Origin: Pseudoalteromonas arabiensis
GTDB lineage: Bacteria > Pseudomonadota > Gammaproteobacteria > Enterobacterales > Alteromonadaceae
DNA length: 64,000 nt
Assembly: GCF_001550155.1 (NCBI RefSeq)
Contig: NZ_LRUF01000008.1
Coordinates: forward strand, 496,001 to 560,000
Direction of reading: 5' to 3'
Below, piece after piece: positions 18,948 through 29,764 of the stretch. Made by a program: the position numbers and the translations under genes. Within the stretch, counting starts at the first letter, position 1, and each line of letters starts with the position of its first letter. Under the pieces are notes generated by a model, which made no database searches, was not told the DNA's origin, and saw only the letters and a program-made list of their open reading frames with translations.

Positions 18948-19865
18948 AGCAACAGTAATATGTTCAAATGCTGGTGAGAAGTCAAAACTTGCCAGCACGC
19001 TTTTCGTCACCTCTAATTGGTTCTCTGCACCTTGTGTTTCGAGCAAACTAATCGATTCCACATTTTCACCAGTAAACGCGACTCCAGCCAGATACAGTTG
19101 GCTTAATGCACTTTGCAAAGGTGACAGGCTTGGACTATATGCTGCATTCTCCGCATACCCACCATAAAAATCTCCATGTTCATAGGTAGCGATCTTCACA
19201 GCACTGTAATTGCTTGTATAAGGCACATAAGAATTTGATGCTGTCATAACTAATTTTTGGTCAATGTTATCTACATCAATAAAGTTAACCGCTTGGCTCG
19301 CGCTAGATAATAAGCTTACTTTGTTACCTAAATCTTTTGGGCCAAATGCATTTGGGAGTAGTTCGCGTAGGGTAAAATCACGCTCTGGAAGATGAATGTC
19401 AAGGGAGTCTGCGGTGTTTAACTCATTCATAAACTGACGACAATAACCGCATGGAGCGTCACTTATCGCTATTTTTACTATACGTGACGCACCATTTAAC
19501 CAAGCATTATTTATCGCCGATTGTTCTGCGTGAACAACCAAGCTGAGCGCTTGATGTGAAAACTCGACGTTTGCGCCAAAATAAAATTGCCTGTCACCTT
19601 GTTCTGTTATTCCAAGGGCTACTGCGCCTACATAAAATTTAGAGATAGGTGCAACAGAAAATAGGCTAGCGACTGGCACGCAGGCTTTTAAAAGCTCTAA
19701 TTCGCTAACTTGGTGCTCATTGCAAAGCTGCAATATGTCACTGTGAGATAAAATACCGCGCTTCGTTTTAAGTTCAGTAAAAAGTGTATCTTGTTGTTGT
19801 TCGGTAAAGCTAAATACCGCTTGCGTTTGCTCTGTTTGACTATGTTCTCTATTACTTGATGTCAT
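18936..19865 (-). CDS. cdd: Cytidine deaminase (long, dimeric type)
   Basis: A 309-residue enzyme converting cytidine to uridine, which feeds the uridine phosphorylase next to it. The zinc site is complete: His112-Ala-Glu114 (HAEQ) with Glu as proton shuttle, and Cys139 and Cys142 in PCGYCRQF. The C-terminal half is the inactive duplicate domain typical of the E. coli type (294 residues). The 3' end overlaps that of udp by 12 bases. A perfect dyad TGTAAA-AG-TTTACA lies about 32 bases upstream. Confidence 0.94.
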   Translation of the reverse strand: MTSSNREHSQTEQTQAVFSFTEQQQDTLFTELKTKRGILSHSDILQLCNEHQVSELELLKACVPVASLFSVAPISKFYVGAVALGITEQGDRQFYFGANVEFSHQALSLVVHAEQSAINNAWLNGASRIVKIAISDAPCGYCRQFMNELNTADSLDIHLPERDFTLRELLPNAFGPKDLGNKVSLLSSASQAVNFIDVDNIDQKLVMTASNSYVPYTSNYSAVKIATYEHGDFYGGYAENAAYSPSLSPLQSALSQLYLAGVAFTGENVESISLLETQGAENQLEVTKSVLASFDFSPAFEHITVALSE

Positions 19866-19896
19866 AACAAATTATATTTATTAATTGGCTATACAG

Positions 19897-19910
19897 TGTA
19901 AAAGTTTACA
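19897..19910. promoter_or_regulatory. Palindrome upstream of cdd
   Basis: TGTAAA and TTTACA separated by two bases, 32-45 bases upstream of the cdd start codon. Possible operator; no regulator can be named. Confidence 0.3.
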
Positions 19911-19982
19911 TCATGAAATACTAGGTTTTCATTGTCATTCTAAAACTAAAACAAGCCTCATATCTCAGTGATTAAAGTTAAT

Positions 19983-20351
19983 TTATTGCGCGACCAGCCA
20001 AGTTTTAGCCTTTTGAAAACATTCAAAGTTTTCGGCATGTAAGTTATAACGTTTCGCTTTTTGAACAAACAAATCATGCATAAAACCATCAAAACTAACT
20101 ACGATTGCTACACAGGCTTTTTTTAATGAATGAGCAATCACTGGCATAATATTGAATAACTCAGCAGGAGCAAAATTATGGGTTAACTCTGACACATCAA
20201 TTAAGATTTTATCTGACCCATATAATAATGAGTATTGATGAGCTATCTGGTAAAAATTAATCACATCCTGTGCACTTGCAGTCCCTCTTAACGTCATCAT
20301 TACCAATGACGTTGTTGTATCATAAGTGATACAAGTAGACACGTTCGACAT
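19983..20351 (-). CDS. STAS/SpoIIAA-like small protein
   Basis: A 122-residue soluble protein. The pattern SLVMMTLRGTASAQDVINFYQIA, KILIDVSELTHNFAPAEL, KACVAIVVSFDGFMHDLFVQKAKRYNLHAENFECFQKAKTWLV fits the SpoIIAA-like STAS fold, including a central IDVSE strand and a final FxxxxxAxxWL helix. Such proteins bind lipids or partner switches, but no phosphorylatable serine motif is plain here. It is divergent from the histidine kinase gene. Function unknown. Confidence 0.55.
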   Translation of the reverse strand: MSNVSTCITYDTTTSLVMMTLRGTASAQDVINFYQIAHQYSLLYGSDKILIDVSELTHNFAPAELFNIMPVIAHSLKKACVAIVVSFDGFMHDLFVQKAKRYNLHAENFECFQKAKTWLVAQ

Positions 20352-20690
20352 AAACTAACTCGGGAAAAAAACTATAAAAGGCTTAAGCAATGGGGGCAAA
20401 AGCCGAGCCATTCTAGTGTTATCTTTTAACGAGTCAATAGCCTAACCCTAAATAGGTCTGACCAGAAACAAAAACCATACTTTAGAGCTACCTAGTGTTA
20501 GGCCATTTGTAACGGCTTTTAACAGTTAACTTACTTTTATTGCAACTAAGGATTTTCCCAGATAAGAATAAGCTTTTTCAGATAACGCTCAGTCTAAATA
20601 CAATTTAAAGTACTCACCTCAACTTAGGCTGTGCATCAACCCCCCTCGCTTGTTGCTTTGGTTTTTTATAATTAAACGGATTAATGTGTA
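20352..20690. other. 339-bp intergenic region with an attC-like dyad
   Basis: No open frame of note. GCCTAAC (20440-20446) and GTTAGGC (20497-20503) form a 7-bp inverted pair 50 bases apart, with TAGGT (20453-20457) and ACCTA (20490-20494) inside. That layout is like the R and L boxes of a short integron attC site but may be chance. The rest should hold the divergent promoters. Confidence 0.3.
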
Positions 20691-22739
20691 ATGAGAGCTT
20701 GGATCTTATTTTTTATTTGCTTACTTTTCATTGGTAACTTAAGTACGGTTCAAGCAAAGACAGTGTCTAAAGAAGAGTTTCTTCAATTACGGGAATCTAT
20801 CCGCCAAGCCTATGCTCGCTCTCCATCAGAGGGTCTTGAACGAGTCTATTTTCTGCTGACTAATAAAGCCTTTACGCTCGAACAAAGTATTATGGTAACC
20901 AACTACAAAGCTTGGTTTCTGCTCGAAAATGACGAATTAGAGCAGGCAATGGAGACAATCGTTGAATATAAAAGTATGGTTTCTCATTCTGATGAAAAGA
21001 GCTTAATGTATGGTTATTTCAATATATCCGGTGGCATTTATGCACGTTTAGGATTATACAACGAGGCATTGAGTTACTATCGAGATGCTATGCCATTTGC
21101 TAAATCTAGGGATGAACGCCTTGTTTATCAAACAGAAAACAACATTGCTAGCATCTACTTAAAATTAGAACGTTTCGATGAAGCATTAACAACCTTTGAG
21201 AATTATAAGCACTATGCGCAAGCCAACAATCAACACCTCAATCAATCGTTTGCGACAAATAATATAGCAGCCTCTCTCATAGGCCTTAAAAACTATTCCG
21301 AAGCGCTAAATATATTAGATCAAGCCATTACCCTGCAAAAGCGACACAATTTTACAAATCATTTAGCTACAAGTTTAGTGCTAAAAGGAAAAGTGCTTCG
21401 CTTAACTAATCGATTATCAGAGTCCGAGGCCATACTTATTCAGGCTATCGAGTTAATTAATAGAGAAAAAATCGATAACGAATACATGGATGCTATTTTG
21501 TGTTTAGCTGCCACTTATAACGCTCAAAATAATACGGAAAAGGCCATTGAATTACTTACATCAGTGAGCTCAAAAAACTATAAGTATGTCGATTTCAAAA
21601 CCGAATTAGATATTACTAAGTTTTCTTCTCAGTTGTATGAAAAACAAGGCAACTTGGAAAACGCGTTATCTAGTTACAAACAATATAATGAAATTAATAC
21701 TGCCGTATTAACACGCCAAGCCAGTGTAAATATTGCTAAAGCACTCGCCGAAGCTGACTTAGCAGCCAAAGAGGTAAGAATTTCAGAACTCACCAAAGCG
21801 GAGCAAATCAAGGCAACTAAAGCAAAAGCGTTTAAAGAGCTGACAATCGCTATATCGATATGCCTTATTGTTATCTTATTTGGCTCTTTTGCTGCAATTC
21901 ATAGTATTGATAATAAAAATAAAAAGCTAGCCAATGCACTCAAACAACTTCATGATACCCAAAAGCACTTAATCGAAATTGAAAAAATAGCGTCTCTGAC
22001 AGCGTTGGTTTCAGGTATGGCGCACCAATTAAACACGCCTATCGGCACAATTGTCACTGCCAGTTCTTTAATAGATGAATATTTATTATCAATCTCAGAA
22101 AAGTTCAAAGCTCAGCAGCTGACCAGCAAGTGTTTTCATCAATTCATTACTAACACTGCCAGTGCGAAAGAATTGGTCATAAGTAATATTAATCGTCTAG
22201 CAAGTATCGTCGAAGAGTTTAAAGCACTCAATGTGTCGATTGCTCTTGATAAACCACCCGTTGAAATTTCATTGCCTGATTATTTGAAGCAACAACTCTC
22301 CTTTTTAGACAATTATTTAGGTAAGCAAATCTCATACACTGTTACAGGTAGCAAAGTATCCATTGTTTCGCACCCCTCTATCATTACAGACGTACTTAAA
22401 ACTTTGGTAATAAACAGTTATGAACATGGCTTTAAAAACCAAGACAACGGCAGTGTTAATATGCATCTTGTTGAGCATGGAGACTACGTCGATATTATCT
22501 ATCAAGATAATGGCATGGGCATTAAAGATGAAATTTTGTCAGAGATTTTTACACCTTTTTACACCACAAACTTAGGTGAGCAACACTTAGGTTTAGGCTT
22601 GAATGTGGTATTCAACGCTGTTCAATATAACTTAAAAGGTGAGATATGCGCCGAGTCATGTGAACACGGCGCACGGTTTATTATTACTCTGCCTCTAGAT
22701 GTTCGTTTAGTTACAAACAATCAAGAGGCATTTGATTAG
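20691..22739 (+). CDS. TPR-repeat sensor histidine kinase
   Basis: A 682-residue membrane kinase with three parts. A signal segment (1-22) leads to a periplasmic domain of about six tetratricopeptide repeats (roughly 35-345; for example [20 protein letters not shown]). One membrane helix follows (about 383-403), then a coiled coil, a dimerisation domain with the phospho-acceptor His445 in [13 protein letters not shown], and an ATPase domain with an N-box (VINSYEHGF), [10 protein letters not shown] and [11 protein letters not shown]. No response regulator is adjacent, so its target is unknown. It ends overlapping the ppc end by 4 bases. Confidence 0.85.
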   Translation: MRAWILFFICLLFIGNLSTVQAKTVSKEEFLQLRESIRQAYARSPSEGLERVYFLLTNKAFTLEQSIMVTNYKAWFLLENDELEQAMETIVEYKSMVSHSDEKSLMYGYFNISGGIYARLGLYNEALSYYRDAMPFAKSRDERLVYQTENNIASIYLKLERFDEALTTFENYKHYAQANNQHLNQSFATNNIAASLIGLKNYSEALNILDQAITLQKRHNFTNHLATSLVLKGKVLRLTNRLSESEAILIQAIELINREKIDNEYMDAILCLAATYNAQNNTEKAIELLTSVSSKNYKYVDFKTELDITKFSSQLYEKQGNLENALSSYKQYNEINTAVLTRQASVNIAKALAEADLAAKEVRISELTKAEQIKATKAKAFKELTIAISICLIVILFGSFAAIHSIDNKNKKLANALKQLHDTQKHLIEIEKIASLTALVSGMAHQLNTPIGTIVTASSLIDEYLLSISEKFKAQQLTSKCFHQFITNTASAKELVISNINRLASIVEEFKALNVSIALDKPPVEISLPDYLKQQLSFLDNYLGKQISYTVTGSKVSIVSHPSIITDVLKTLVINSYEHGFKNQDNGSVNMHLVEHGDYVDIIYQDNGMGIKDEILSEIFTPFYTTNLGEQHLGLGLNVVFNAVQYNLKGEICAESCEHGARFIITLPLDVRLVTNNQEAFD

Positions 22740-25381
22740 CCAGTATTACGCATACCCGCAGCGATTCCTGTCATGGTGATCATCAAGGCATTGTCGATAT
22801 CACCCTCAGAGCTTTCATCAGCTTGTCGTGAGCGGCGCAACAACTCAACTTGTAATAAGTTAAGCGGATCGGTATACGGATTACGAAGCGCAATTGACTC
22901 TTTAATCCAAGGTTGATCTGCCAGTAAGCTTTTTTGTGGGCTGAGTGACTGTACAAGTTCAATCGCTTCGCTTAACTCTTGGCGCAGTTTTACGCCAAGA
23001 GGTCGATATTGCTCAGTGACTAATGCATCGTCGTAATGCGCACTCAGCCAACTATCAGCTTTACTGAATACCATTTCAAGCATCTCTAAACGAGCACGAA
23101 AGAAAGGCCACTGTAAGCTCATTTCGTGGAGTGTTTCAATCCCATACTTATCAAGCGCAGCCTTAAGCCCTGTTAATGCCCCAAGCCATGCAGGCAGCAT
23201 CAAGCGGTTTTGACTCCAAGCAAATATCCACGGAATTGCACGTAAGCTTTCCACGCCACCATTAGGATTTCGCTTCGCAGGACGTGAGCCAAGCGGCAAT
23301 TTCGATAGCTCCTGCTCTGGGGTTGCCATTCTAAAGTAAGGTACAAAGTTTTCATCATGGCGGACAACTGCACGGTAATGCTCACATGACTCATTACTGA
23401 TAAGCTTCATAACATCACGCCACTCGCTTTTAGGCTCTGGTGGTGGCAATAAGTTACTTTCAAGCACTGCACCAGCATAAATGTTTAAGCTTTGTAGTGC
23501 AACAGCTGGTAAACCAAACTTAAAGCGGATCATCTCCCCTTGCTCAGTTACCCGCAACCCCCCTTTTAAAGAACCTGGAGGTTGTGAACGCAATGCTTGT
23601 GCAGCAGGTGCACCACCACGGCCAACAGTACCACCACGACCATGAAATAAAACAAGCTCAATACCGCGTTGCTCTGCTAATTGAACGAGCTTATCCATTG
23701 CTTCATATTGTGCCCAGCCTGCGGCCATCATACCCGCATCTTTTGCTGAGTCAGAATAACCTATCATGACATTTTGCTGATTTTTAATATGACCACGATA
23801 CCACGTGTTATCTAGCAGGCATTCAATTACATCTTTACCTGCATTTAAGTCATCAAGCGTTTCAAAAAGTGGGGCAACAGGCAAATTAAACGTACAGCCG
23901 CTCTCTTTAAGCAAGAGTTGTACGGCTAAGACATCGGATGCCGTTCGTGCCATTGAGATTATATAAAGACCAAATGTCTGTGAGTCCTGAGCTGCAATAA
24001 CATCAAAGGTATCAAGAACCTCTTTCACTTCAGGACTTGGTTGCCAATGTTTTGGAATGAGCGGCCTGCGAGAGTTAAGCTCTGCAAGTAAGAACGCTTG
24101 TTTGTCATCTTCTTGCCACTGATGATAATCACCTAAACCTAAATAACGTGTTAATTCAGAAAACACATCACTATGACGAGATGAATCTTGGCGAACATCA
24201 AGCTTAGCGAGTCGCAGGCCAAAGCTATTTACACGGCGTAAAACATCTAATAGCAGACCATCGGCAACAACTTTCATGTTGTTTTTAAGCAATGAGCGAT
24301 AACAGACATCTATCGGTTGCTTAATTTGTGCTATGTCAGTGATCAAGTCTTGCGCATCAGTGCGCTTTTGTTTGATCTTTGCCCCCAAGTGGGCAACCGT
24401 TTCGACAATTTGATTTCTTAGCTTTTTAAGAACAGCACGGTAAGGTTCAAACTCTTGCCCTGCAAGGGCTATTAGCTCATCACTGGCTTCTGACATGGAT
24501 AGCTCATTACTGAGTGTTTCAATGTCACGGGAATATAAATCAAGCGCCATCCAACGGCCGTGATCAAGCACTTGCTGAGTCACTTCAGCGGTTACAAATG
24601 GGTTACCATCACGGTCACCGCCCATCCAAGAAGTAAACTCAATGGGGCTATAATCAATGGGTAGTTCTAGATTTAGTTGAGATTTAACATCTTGGCTAAA
24701 CTCGCGTAAAAAACGCGGCACAGCATGCCAAAGGCTATTTTCAATGACTGCGAAACCCCATTTAGCTTCATCAATTGGCGTTGGCCGTGAGCGACGAATA
24801 TCATCGGTGTGCCATGCTTGGCTTATTAGCTGCTCTATGCGATTTAAAAGCTCATCACGTTCGGTTGGTAAATTATCTTTGCGCTCAAGCGAGGCTAAGC
24901 AATCACTTAATTCAACGTGTTTATTGATCATAGTACGACGTGTCACTTCTGTTGGGTGAGCTGTCAGTACAAGGTTTATGTGGAGTTTTGAGAGAGTTTG
25001 CGCAAGGTTATTAGGGTCAACCTGCCCTTGTTTTGCCGCTGATGCTAACGCTTTTAATGTTTGAGTGAGAGGGTTTAGTTGGCAAAAACCAACATCATTA
25101 AAGCGCGATACTGTATGAAATTGTTCAGCAACATTAGCAAGATTCAAAAAATGATTAAATGAGCGTGCAACCGGTAATAGTTCTTCATCTGTGAGAGCGT
25201 GTAGTACATCGATAAGTGCTTGCCTATCAGCTTCGTTACCACTACGTGACGATTTAGATAAAGCGCGAATCTCTTCTACCTTATCTAAAATGGCTTGACC
25301 CTGAGCATCTTTAATAGTTTGACCCAGCATTTGTCCAAGCATACTAACATTACCGCGAAGTGCAGCGTATTGTTCACTCAT
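22736..25381 (-). CDS. ppc: Phosphoenolpyruvate carboxylase
   Basis: A replenishing enzyme making oxaloacetate from phosphoenolpyruvate and bicarbonate. I choose ATG 25381 ([15 protein letters not shown], as in E. coli MNEQYSALR) because AGGAG lies 8 bases before it; the upstream ATG two codons earlier is too close. It has about 881 residues, the usual length. Catalytic His142 lies in [21 protein letters not shown] and [14 protein letters not shown] form the active site, and the sequence ends in [11 protein letters not shown], the conserved C-terminal tail. It converges on the histidine kinase gene. Confidence 0.97.
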   Translation of the reverse strand: MSEQYAALRGNVSMLGQMLGQTIKDAQGQAILDKVEEIRALSKSSRSGNEADRQALIDVLHALTDEELLPVARSFNHFLNLANVAEQFHTVSRFNDVGFCQLNPLTQTLKALASAAKQGQVDPNNLAQTLSKLHINLVLTAHPTEVTRRTMINKHVELSDCLASLERKDNLPTERDELLNRIEQLISQAWHTDDIRRSRPTPIDEAKWGFAVIENSLWHAVPRFLREFSQDVKSQLNLELPIDYSPIEFTSWMGGDRDGNPFVTAEVTQQVLDHGRWMALDLYSRDIETLSNELSMSEASDELIALAGQEFEPYRAVLKKLRNQIVETVAHLGAKIKQKRTDAQDLITDIAQIKQPIDVCYRSLLKNNMKVVADGLLLDVLRRVNSFGLRLAKLDVRQDSSRHSDVFSELTRYLGLGDYHQWQEDDKQAFLLAELNSRRPLIPKHWQPSPEVKEVLDTFDVIAAQDSQTFGLYIISMARTASDVLAVQLLLKESGCTFNLPVAPLFETLDDLNAGKDVIECLLDNTWYRGHIKNQQNVMIGYSDSAKDAGMMAAGWAQYEAMDKLVQLAEQRGIELVLFHGRGGTVGRGGAPAAQALRSQPPGSLKGGLRVTEQGEMIRFKFGLPAVALQSLNIYAGAVLESNLLPPPEPKSEWRDVMKLISNESCEHYRAVVRHDENFVPYFRMATPEQELSKLPLGSRPAKRNPNGGVESLRAIPWIFAWSQNRLMLPAWLGALTGLKAALDKYGIETLHEMSLQWPFFRARLEMLEMVFSKADSWLSAHYDDALVTEQYRPLGVKLRQELSEAIELVQSLSPQKSLLADQPWIKESIALRNPYTDPLNLLQVELLRRSRQADESSEGDIDNALMITMTGIAAGMRNTG

Positions 25382-25603
25382 TCTCATACTCCTTTCTTTA
25401 ACTAAGTTGAAAGTACTTACTGCACAGTATTTAAGCTTGCAAAAATGCCGCTAAATACTGATCCTTTTTATTAATATCATTGTCAGCGTTAATTTAATAG
25501 ATCGAATTTTCTAACAAACTCGTAAAAAAGAATAACCAATATCTCAACATAAAAGTGTAATAAATACGCAGTCTGGTTAAGTGTTGCACTTTACAATACA
25601 GCC

Positions 25604-25628
25604 AATTGGTAAAATGGACTTACCAATT
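25604..25628. promoter_or_regulatory. Perfect 9-bp dyad between ppc and the SDR gene
   Basis: AATTGGTAA and TTACCAATT flank 7 bases. The half-sites recall GntR-family sites of the PdhR/LldR kind, though the spacing is wider. It lies in a 424-bp gap that is otherwise free of genes and holds the divergent promoters of ppc and the SDR gene. A nearby ATGGACTTACCAAT could be an alternative, tighter dyad. Confidence 0.4.
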
Positions 25629-25805
25629 AAAGCGGTAAAATCCCCATGGGTTAAGGCATCCTTGATGTGCGCGTGGTCAACTTTTTACCCTTTACTTATT
25701 CTGCGCTTTAGCTTTGCTCTATAAGAAAAGGAGCTGCTGTCACTTTATTAGAGGGTGATAGTTTGGACGAAATTTTTTTTCAAATATTTTTAAAACAGGT
25801 CAAAA

Positions 25806-26552
25806 ATGCAACTATATATTCTTTGTGGAGCAAGTAGTGAGATTGCAAAAGCCTATTTCACAACACTCAATGAGCATTTATCGTCATGTCTAATAGTGAC
25901 AATTAGTCGACAACCTCAGTTCGCTGCTGACAACCCACCTATAAAGCACAGCAATAAACACCTTCATTTTGAAACAGATTACAGTGAAGCAAGTTTATCG
26001 GCGATAGCAAAAACACTCACAGAACGACCGATCCCTTTGAGTGAGTTAGTTATTTTTAATGGGATTTTGCATGATCTAAACAACCAACCAGAACGTAAAC
26101 TTGAACAAATTTCTGACACGCATTTTATTAATAGTATGCAAACAAACGCGCTACTGCCAATTCGCTGCGTAACGGCCTTTTCTAGATTATTAGATACCAA
26201 AACTAAAAGCGTTATCTGTGCACTGAGTGCCCGTGTAGGCAGTATTAATGATAATAATTTAGGGGGTTGGTATAGTTACAGAGCATCAAAGGCCGCATTA
26301 AATATGTTATTTAAATCAGCAGCAATTGAGCTTAGCCGTCGTTACAAACAAAATCGTTGTGTGCTTTTCCATCCAGGCACAACGGATACACCATTATCAA
26401 AGCCTTTTCAGGGAAATGTGCCTGATGGAAAGCTCTTTACCCCTTCGTTTGTATCAGAACAGCTATTTAAATTTCTTTCAGACGCTCGCTTTTTAGCTAA
26501 TTTTGACAACCCTGCTTATTTTGATTGGCAGGGACAACCCATAGATTGGTAA
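25806..26552 (+). CDS. Short-chain dehydrogenase/reductase (CsgA/C-factor-like)
   Basis: A 248-residue classical SDR. The N-terminal cofactor turn reads GASSEIA (8-14), a variant of GxxxGxG, then a mid NG-type strand (FNGIL, about 83-87), a catalytic Ser in ALSARVG (about 141-147), and the YSYRASKAALN box with Tyr and Lys near residues 158-162. HPGTTDTPLSKPF is as in the C-factor-like group. The substrate is unknown. The flavin reductase gene starts 11 bases downstream and is probably in the same operon. Confidence 0.85.
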   Translation: MQLYILCGASSEIAKAYFTTLNEHLSSCLIVTISRQPQFAADNPPIKHSNKHLHFETDYSEASLSAIAKTLTERPIPLSELVIFNGILHDLNNQPERKLEQISDTHFINSMQTNALLPIRCVTAFSRLLDTKTKSVICALSARVGSINDNNLGGWYSYRASKAALNMLFKSAAIELSRRYKQNRCVLFHPGTTDTPLSKPFQGNVPDGKLFTPSFVSEQLFKFLSDARFLANFDNPAYFDWQGQPIDW

Positions 26553-26563
26553 TAAGGAACTTC

Positions 26564-27172
26564 ATGCATTTAACAAAACAAGCAATTGCAAACCTTGATA
26601 ACCGTTATCGCGCTCATTTAATTAATAGTTTATCAGGGTTCAAAAGCGCTAATTTAATAGGTACTCAAGATTGCCATAATCAAACAAACCTCGCTATCGT
26701 CAGCTCAGTATTTCATCTAGGCGCGCATCCTCCGCTAGTGGGTATGATAATCCGCCCTCACTCTGTACCGCGACACACCCTTGAAAATATTCTTTCAACA
26801 GGTTGTTACACCATTAATCAGGTTAATAAAGATATTTATCATCAAGCACACCAAACATCTGCACGTTATGATAAAGAAGAATCTGAGTTTGATGCTACAG
26901 GGCTAGAAACACAGTATTTGAATGATTTTTTAGCACCTTTTGTTGCAAACAGTCGGTTAAAATATGCTGTTATCTTGAAAGAACATCACCACCTAGCTAT
27001 TAACGGTACTGAATTGATTATAGGTGAAATAACGGATGTACACTTAGATGAAAATTGCCTAGCTGAAGACGGCTTTGTCGATATTGAAGCTATCGATACT
27101 GTCGCTGTAAGCGGGCTCGATAGTTACCATGTAACTGAACGTTTAGCCCGCTTAGCTTATGCTAAAAAGTAA
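26564..27172 (+). CDS. Flavin reductase-like (FMN-binding split-barrel) protein
   Basis: A 202-residue protein of the flavin reductase-like family. ATG 26564 is chosen for AAGGA 6 bases before it; a longer frame would run into the SDR gene. The pattern SGFKSANLIGTQDCHNQTNLAIVSSVFHLGAHPPLVGMIIRP, then NILSTGCYTINQVN, is the FMN-binding split barrel. The C-terminal part reads IGEITDVHLDENCLAEDGFVDIEAID. It may reduce free flavin with a nicotinamide cofactor; the partner is unknown. It ends 3 bases from a convergent peptidase gene. Confidence 0.8.
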   Translation: MHLTKQAIANLDNRYRAHLINSLSGFKSANLIGTQDCHNQTNLAIVSSVFHLGAHPPLVGMIIRPHSVPRHTLENILSTGCYTINQVNKDIYHQAHQTSARYDKEESEFDATGLETQYLNDFLAPFVANSRLKYAVILKEHHHLAINGTELIIGEITDVHLDENCLAEDGFVDIEAIDTVAVSGLDSYHVTERLARLAYAKK

Positions 27173-27175
27173 GCA

Positions 27176-28255
27176 CTAGATTATAAATGGCTTAGGCGCA
27201 TGCGTCAGCACATCAAAGCCCGTTTCAGTAACAACGATGTCATCTTCTAAGCGCACACCGCCGTAGCCTGGAATGTAAATACCAGGCTCAATGGTGATCA
27301 CATTGCCAACCTCAAGCTTGTAGTCTGTCAGTGTGTTGATAAATGGCACTTCATGTAAAAACAACCCTAAACCATGACCTAAGCCTTTGCCAGCATATTC
27401 GCCATAGCCTGCATCATCAATCACCTTGTTTGATATGGCATTTAAATCTAAACAATTAACGCCTGGTTTAACCATTTCAAGTGCCGCATTTTGTGCATCA
27501 AGCACTGTGTTATAAATATGGGTTTGTTTTTCTGACGCTTCACCAATAATGTAACTGCGAGTCATATCAGAGCGATAGCCATTCACAACCGCGCCAAAAT
27601 CAAGCGTTACAAAGTCTCCTTGCTTTAAAACCTGATCTGATGGATTACCGTGGGGCAAGGCTGAGCGCTCAGCAAACAGCATAATGGTTGCAAACGACAT
27701 TCCTTCTGAACCTAGCTTTTGCATTCTAAATTCAAGCTCTAAGACCAAGTCTCGCTCAGTTACACCTGGTTTAAAATAAGGTAACGTTTGTGCTAATGCT
27801 TCATCAGCGATGGCTGCGGCCGCTTTGATTTGTGCAACTTCCCAGCTATCTTTAACGCGCCTTAGTTTTTCTATTAAACCGTTTACAGCTGTTAGAGTGT
27901 GGCTGTTAAGCTCATCTGCTACACCTTGCCAAATCGCTACTGTGACATAACTTGCATCAAATGCGACATGACTGTTTGGTTTAAGGTGCCTATTAATACA
28001 ATGACCAAGGGTTTCGTTGTCTCTGTCTCGACAAACAACTTCAAAACCCGTTGTTTCTACGATTGCACGTTGATAGTAACGATAATCTGTGATCAGCACG
28101 CACGCGTTTTGAGTGATTAATGCATAAGCAGCATTACCACTAAAGCCACTTAAGTAACGAATATTTTCATGCCCTAGAACTAACATGGCACTGTAATCGT
28201 GTTGTGCTAGCAAGGCTTTAAATTCAGCTTGTCTCTTTAAGTAATTAACTTGCAT
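27176..28255 (-). CDS. Xaa-Pro aminopeptidase/dipeptidase, M24 family
   Basis: A 359-residue cytosolic M24B peptidase that releases residues before proline. It has a creatinase-like N domain (about 1-125) and a pita-bread catalytic domain. All five metal ligands are visible: Asp in VTLDFGAVVNG, Asp in YRSDMTRS, His in GKGLGHGLGLFLHE, Glu in VITIEPGIYIPG and Glu in GVRLEDDI. It is divergent from a second M24 gene and its YfcC transporter, which suggests a shared role in peptide use. Confidence 0.9.
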   Translation of the reverse strand: MQVNYLKRQAEFKALLAQHDYSAMLVLGHENIRYLSGFSGNAAYALITQNACVLITDYRYYQRAIVETTGFEVVCRDRDNETLGHCINRHLKPNSHVAFDASYVTVAIWQGVADELNSHTLTAVNGLIEKLRRVKDSWEVAQIKAAAAIADEALAQTLPYFKPGVTERDLVLELEFRMQKLGSEGMSFATIMLFAERSALPHGNPSDQVLKQGDFVTLDFGAVVNGYRSDMTRSYIIGEASEKQTHIYNTVLDAQNAALEMVKPGVNCLDLNAISNKVIDDAGYGEYAGKGLGHGLGLFLHEVPFINTLTDYKLEVGNVITIEPGIYIPGYGGVRLEDDIVVTETGFDVLTHAPKPFII

Positions 28256-28384
28256 TGTCGCTCCTTATTTTTTGTGCATGCTAACAGTAATAACCATAAA
28301 TACGAATATTATGCGATTAGTCGCAGTGAGTTTGCATCAAGTGTTTACTCAAGCCACAATGCACAAAAAACCAAGGAGTACACG

Positions 28385-29605
28385 ATGACAACACATGGTA
28401 TTGGCACACAAACGCCAGAGCAGGCGCTTGACTCTTTGTCAGATATGACAACAGATTTAACCCCTATTCAAAATGACGAATTTCATGCGCGTATCGCAAA
28501 AGCACAAGCGTATATGCAAGCAAATAATATTGATGCAATTTATTTAAATGCAGGCACTAACCTTGCCTATTTTACGGGTATGCGTTGGTACGCAAGTGAG
28601 CGTTTAGTTGGCGCTATTTTACCGGCTAAAGGTGATGTGCAATACATAGCGCCGTTTTTTGAAATCGGCAGCTTAAACGATTTCATGGTGATTGATGGCC
28701 CAATTCGTGGCTGGCAAGAGCACGAAAACCCATACCAGTTGTGTGTTGATGTACTTTCAGAAATGGGTATTAGCAAAGACGGCACCCTTGGTATTGATGA
28801 AAGCGCACAGTTTTTCATCTACGATGGCATTAATAAAGCGAACAGCGATTACAATATTGTTAACGCACAGTGCGTGACTGCTCATTGCCGCATGCATAAA
28901 TCGGCTAGTGAACTTGCCCTAATGCAGCGTGCTATGGACATGACTTTAGAAGTACACAAAGCAACGGCGAGTATGCTTTATGAAGGCATTACCACCACTG
29001 AAGTTGAAGCCTTTATTAAAAAAGCGCACCAAAAAGTCGGCGCACCAGGTAACTATTTTTGTATTGTGCTGTTTGGTGTTGCGTCATCTTTCCCGCATGG
29101 CGTTAAAAACCCGCAAACCCTCAAAAAAGGTGATGTGGTACTGATTGATACAGGCTGTAAAGTACATGATTACCTCTCTGACATTACCCGTACGTATGTA
29201 TTTGGTGAAGCCAACGAACGTCAACGTATGTTTTGGCAACACGAGAAAAATGCCCAACTTGCCGCTTTTGCTGCCGCAAAAATTGGTGAACCATGTGGCA
29301 AAGTAGATGATGCAGCAAGACAGTACCTAGCCGAAAATGGCATGGGGCCAGAGTATCAAACACCTGGCTGTCCACATAGAACCGGCCATGGCATTGGTTT
29401 AGATATTCATGAATGGCCATACCTGGTCGGTGGGAACCCTACCCCACTCGCTACAGGCATGTGTTTTAGTAATGAGCCTATGCTTGTAATACCTGATGAG
29501 TTTGGTATTCGCCTAGAAGATCACTTTTATATGACAAACGAAGGCCCGCGTTGGTTTACCGAGCCTGCTCATAGCATCGATGACCCATTTGGTTTAGCTA
29601 AATAA
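28385..29605 (+). CDS. M24-family Xaa-Pro dipeptidase-like metallopeptidase
   Basis: A 406-residue protein. The ATG at 28385 follows AAGGAG; the longer frame from 28250 overlaps the divergent gene start and is unlikely. It has an N-terminal creatinase-like domain and a catalytic domain with the full ligand set: DTGCKVHDYLSDITRT, HRTGHGIGLDIHEWP, FSNEPMLVIP and GIRLEDHF. The second M24 peptidase in the reverse direction, and a transporter 160 bases downstream after a terminator, suggest a peptide or X-Pro breakdown unit. Other M24 substrates such as ectoine derivatives cannot be excluded. Confidence 0.88.
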   Translation: MTTHGIGTQTPEQALDSLSDMTTDLTPIQNDEFHARIAKAQAYMQANNIDAIYLNAGTNLAYFTGMRWYASERLVGAILPAKGDVQYIAPFFEIGSLNDFMVIDGPIRGWQEHENPYQLCVDVLSEMGISKDGTLGIDESAQFFIYDGINKANSDYNIVNAQCVTAHCRMHKSASELALMQRAMDMTLEVHKATASMLYEGITTTEVEAFIKKAHQKVGAPGNYFCIVLFGVASSFPHGVKNPQTLKKGDVVLIDTGCKVHDYLSDITRTYVFGEANERQRMFWQHEKNAQLAAFAAAKIGEPCGKVDDAARQYLAENGMGPEYQTPGCPHRTGHGIGLDIHEWPYLVGGNPTPLATGMCFSNEPMLVIPDEFGIRLEDHFYMTNEGPRWFTEPAHSIDDPFGLAK

Positions 29606-29620
29606 AATTAAAATACTTTT

Positions 29621-29646
29621 AAAAGGCCAGTGTTCTGGCCTTTTTT
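29621..29646 (+). terminator. Terminator after the M24 gene
   Basis: AAAAGGCCAG, a short loop and CTGGCC followed by six T, ending 40 bases after the M24 stop at 29605. Confidence 0.85.
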
Positions 29647-29764
29647 GTATCTGAATTATTACAATCTTTAACAGTGTGGACATTTTAGAGACAACCTACC
29701 CGCTTTTATTGTGTTATGATTTTAAGAATTTAACCTAAATACCACACATAATTACGGAGAATAA

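Noticed and set aside
20380..20420. Possible cyclic di-GMP riboswitch in the GGGGGCAAAAGCC stretch
   Set aside because: The conserved core and the paired stems of the GEMM motif are missing.
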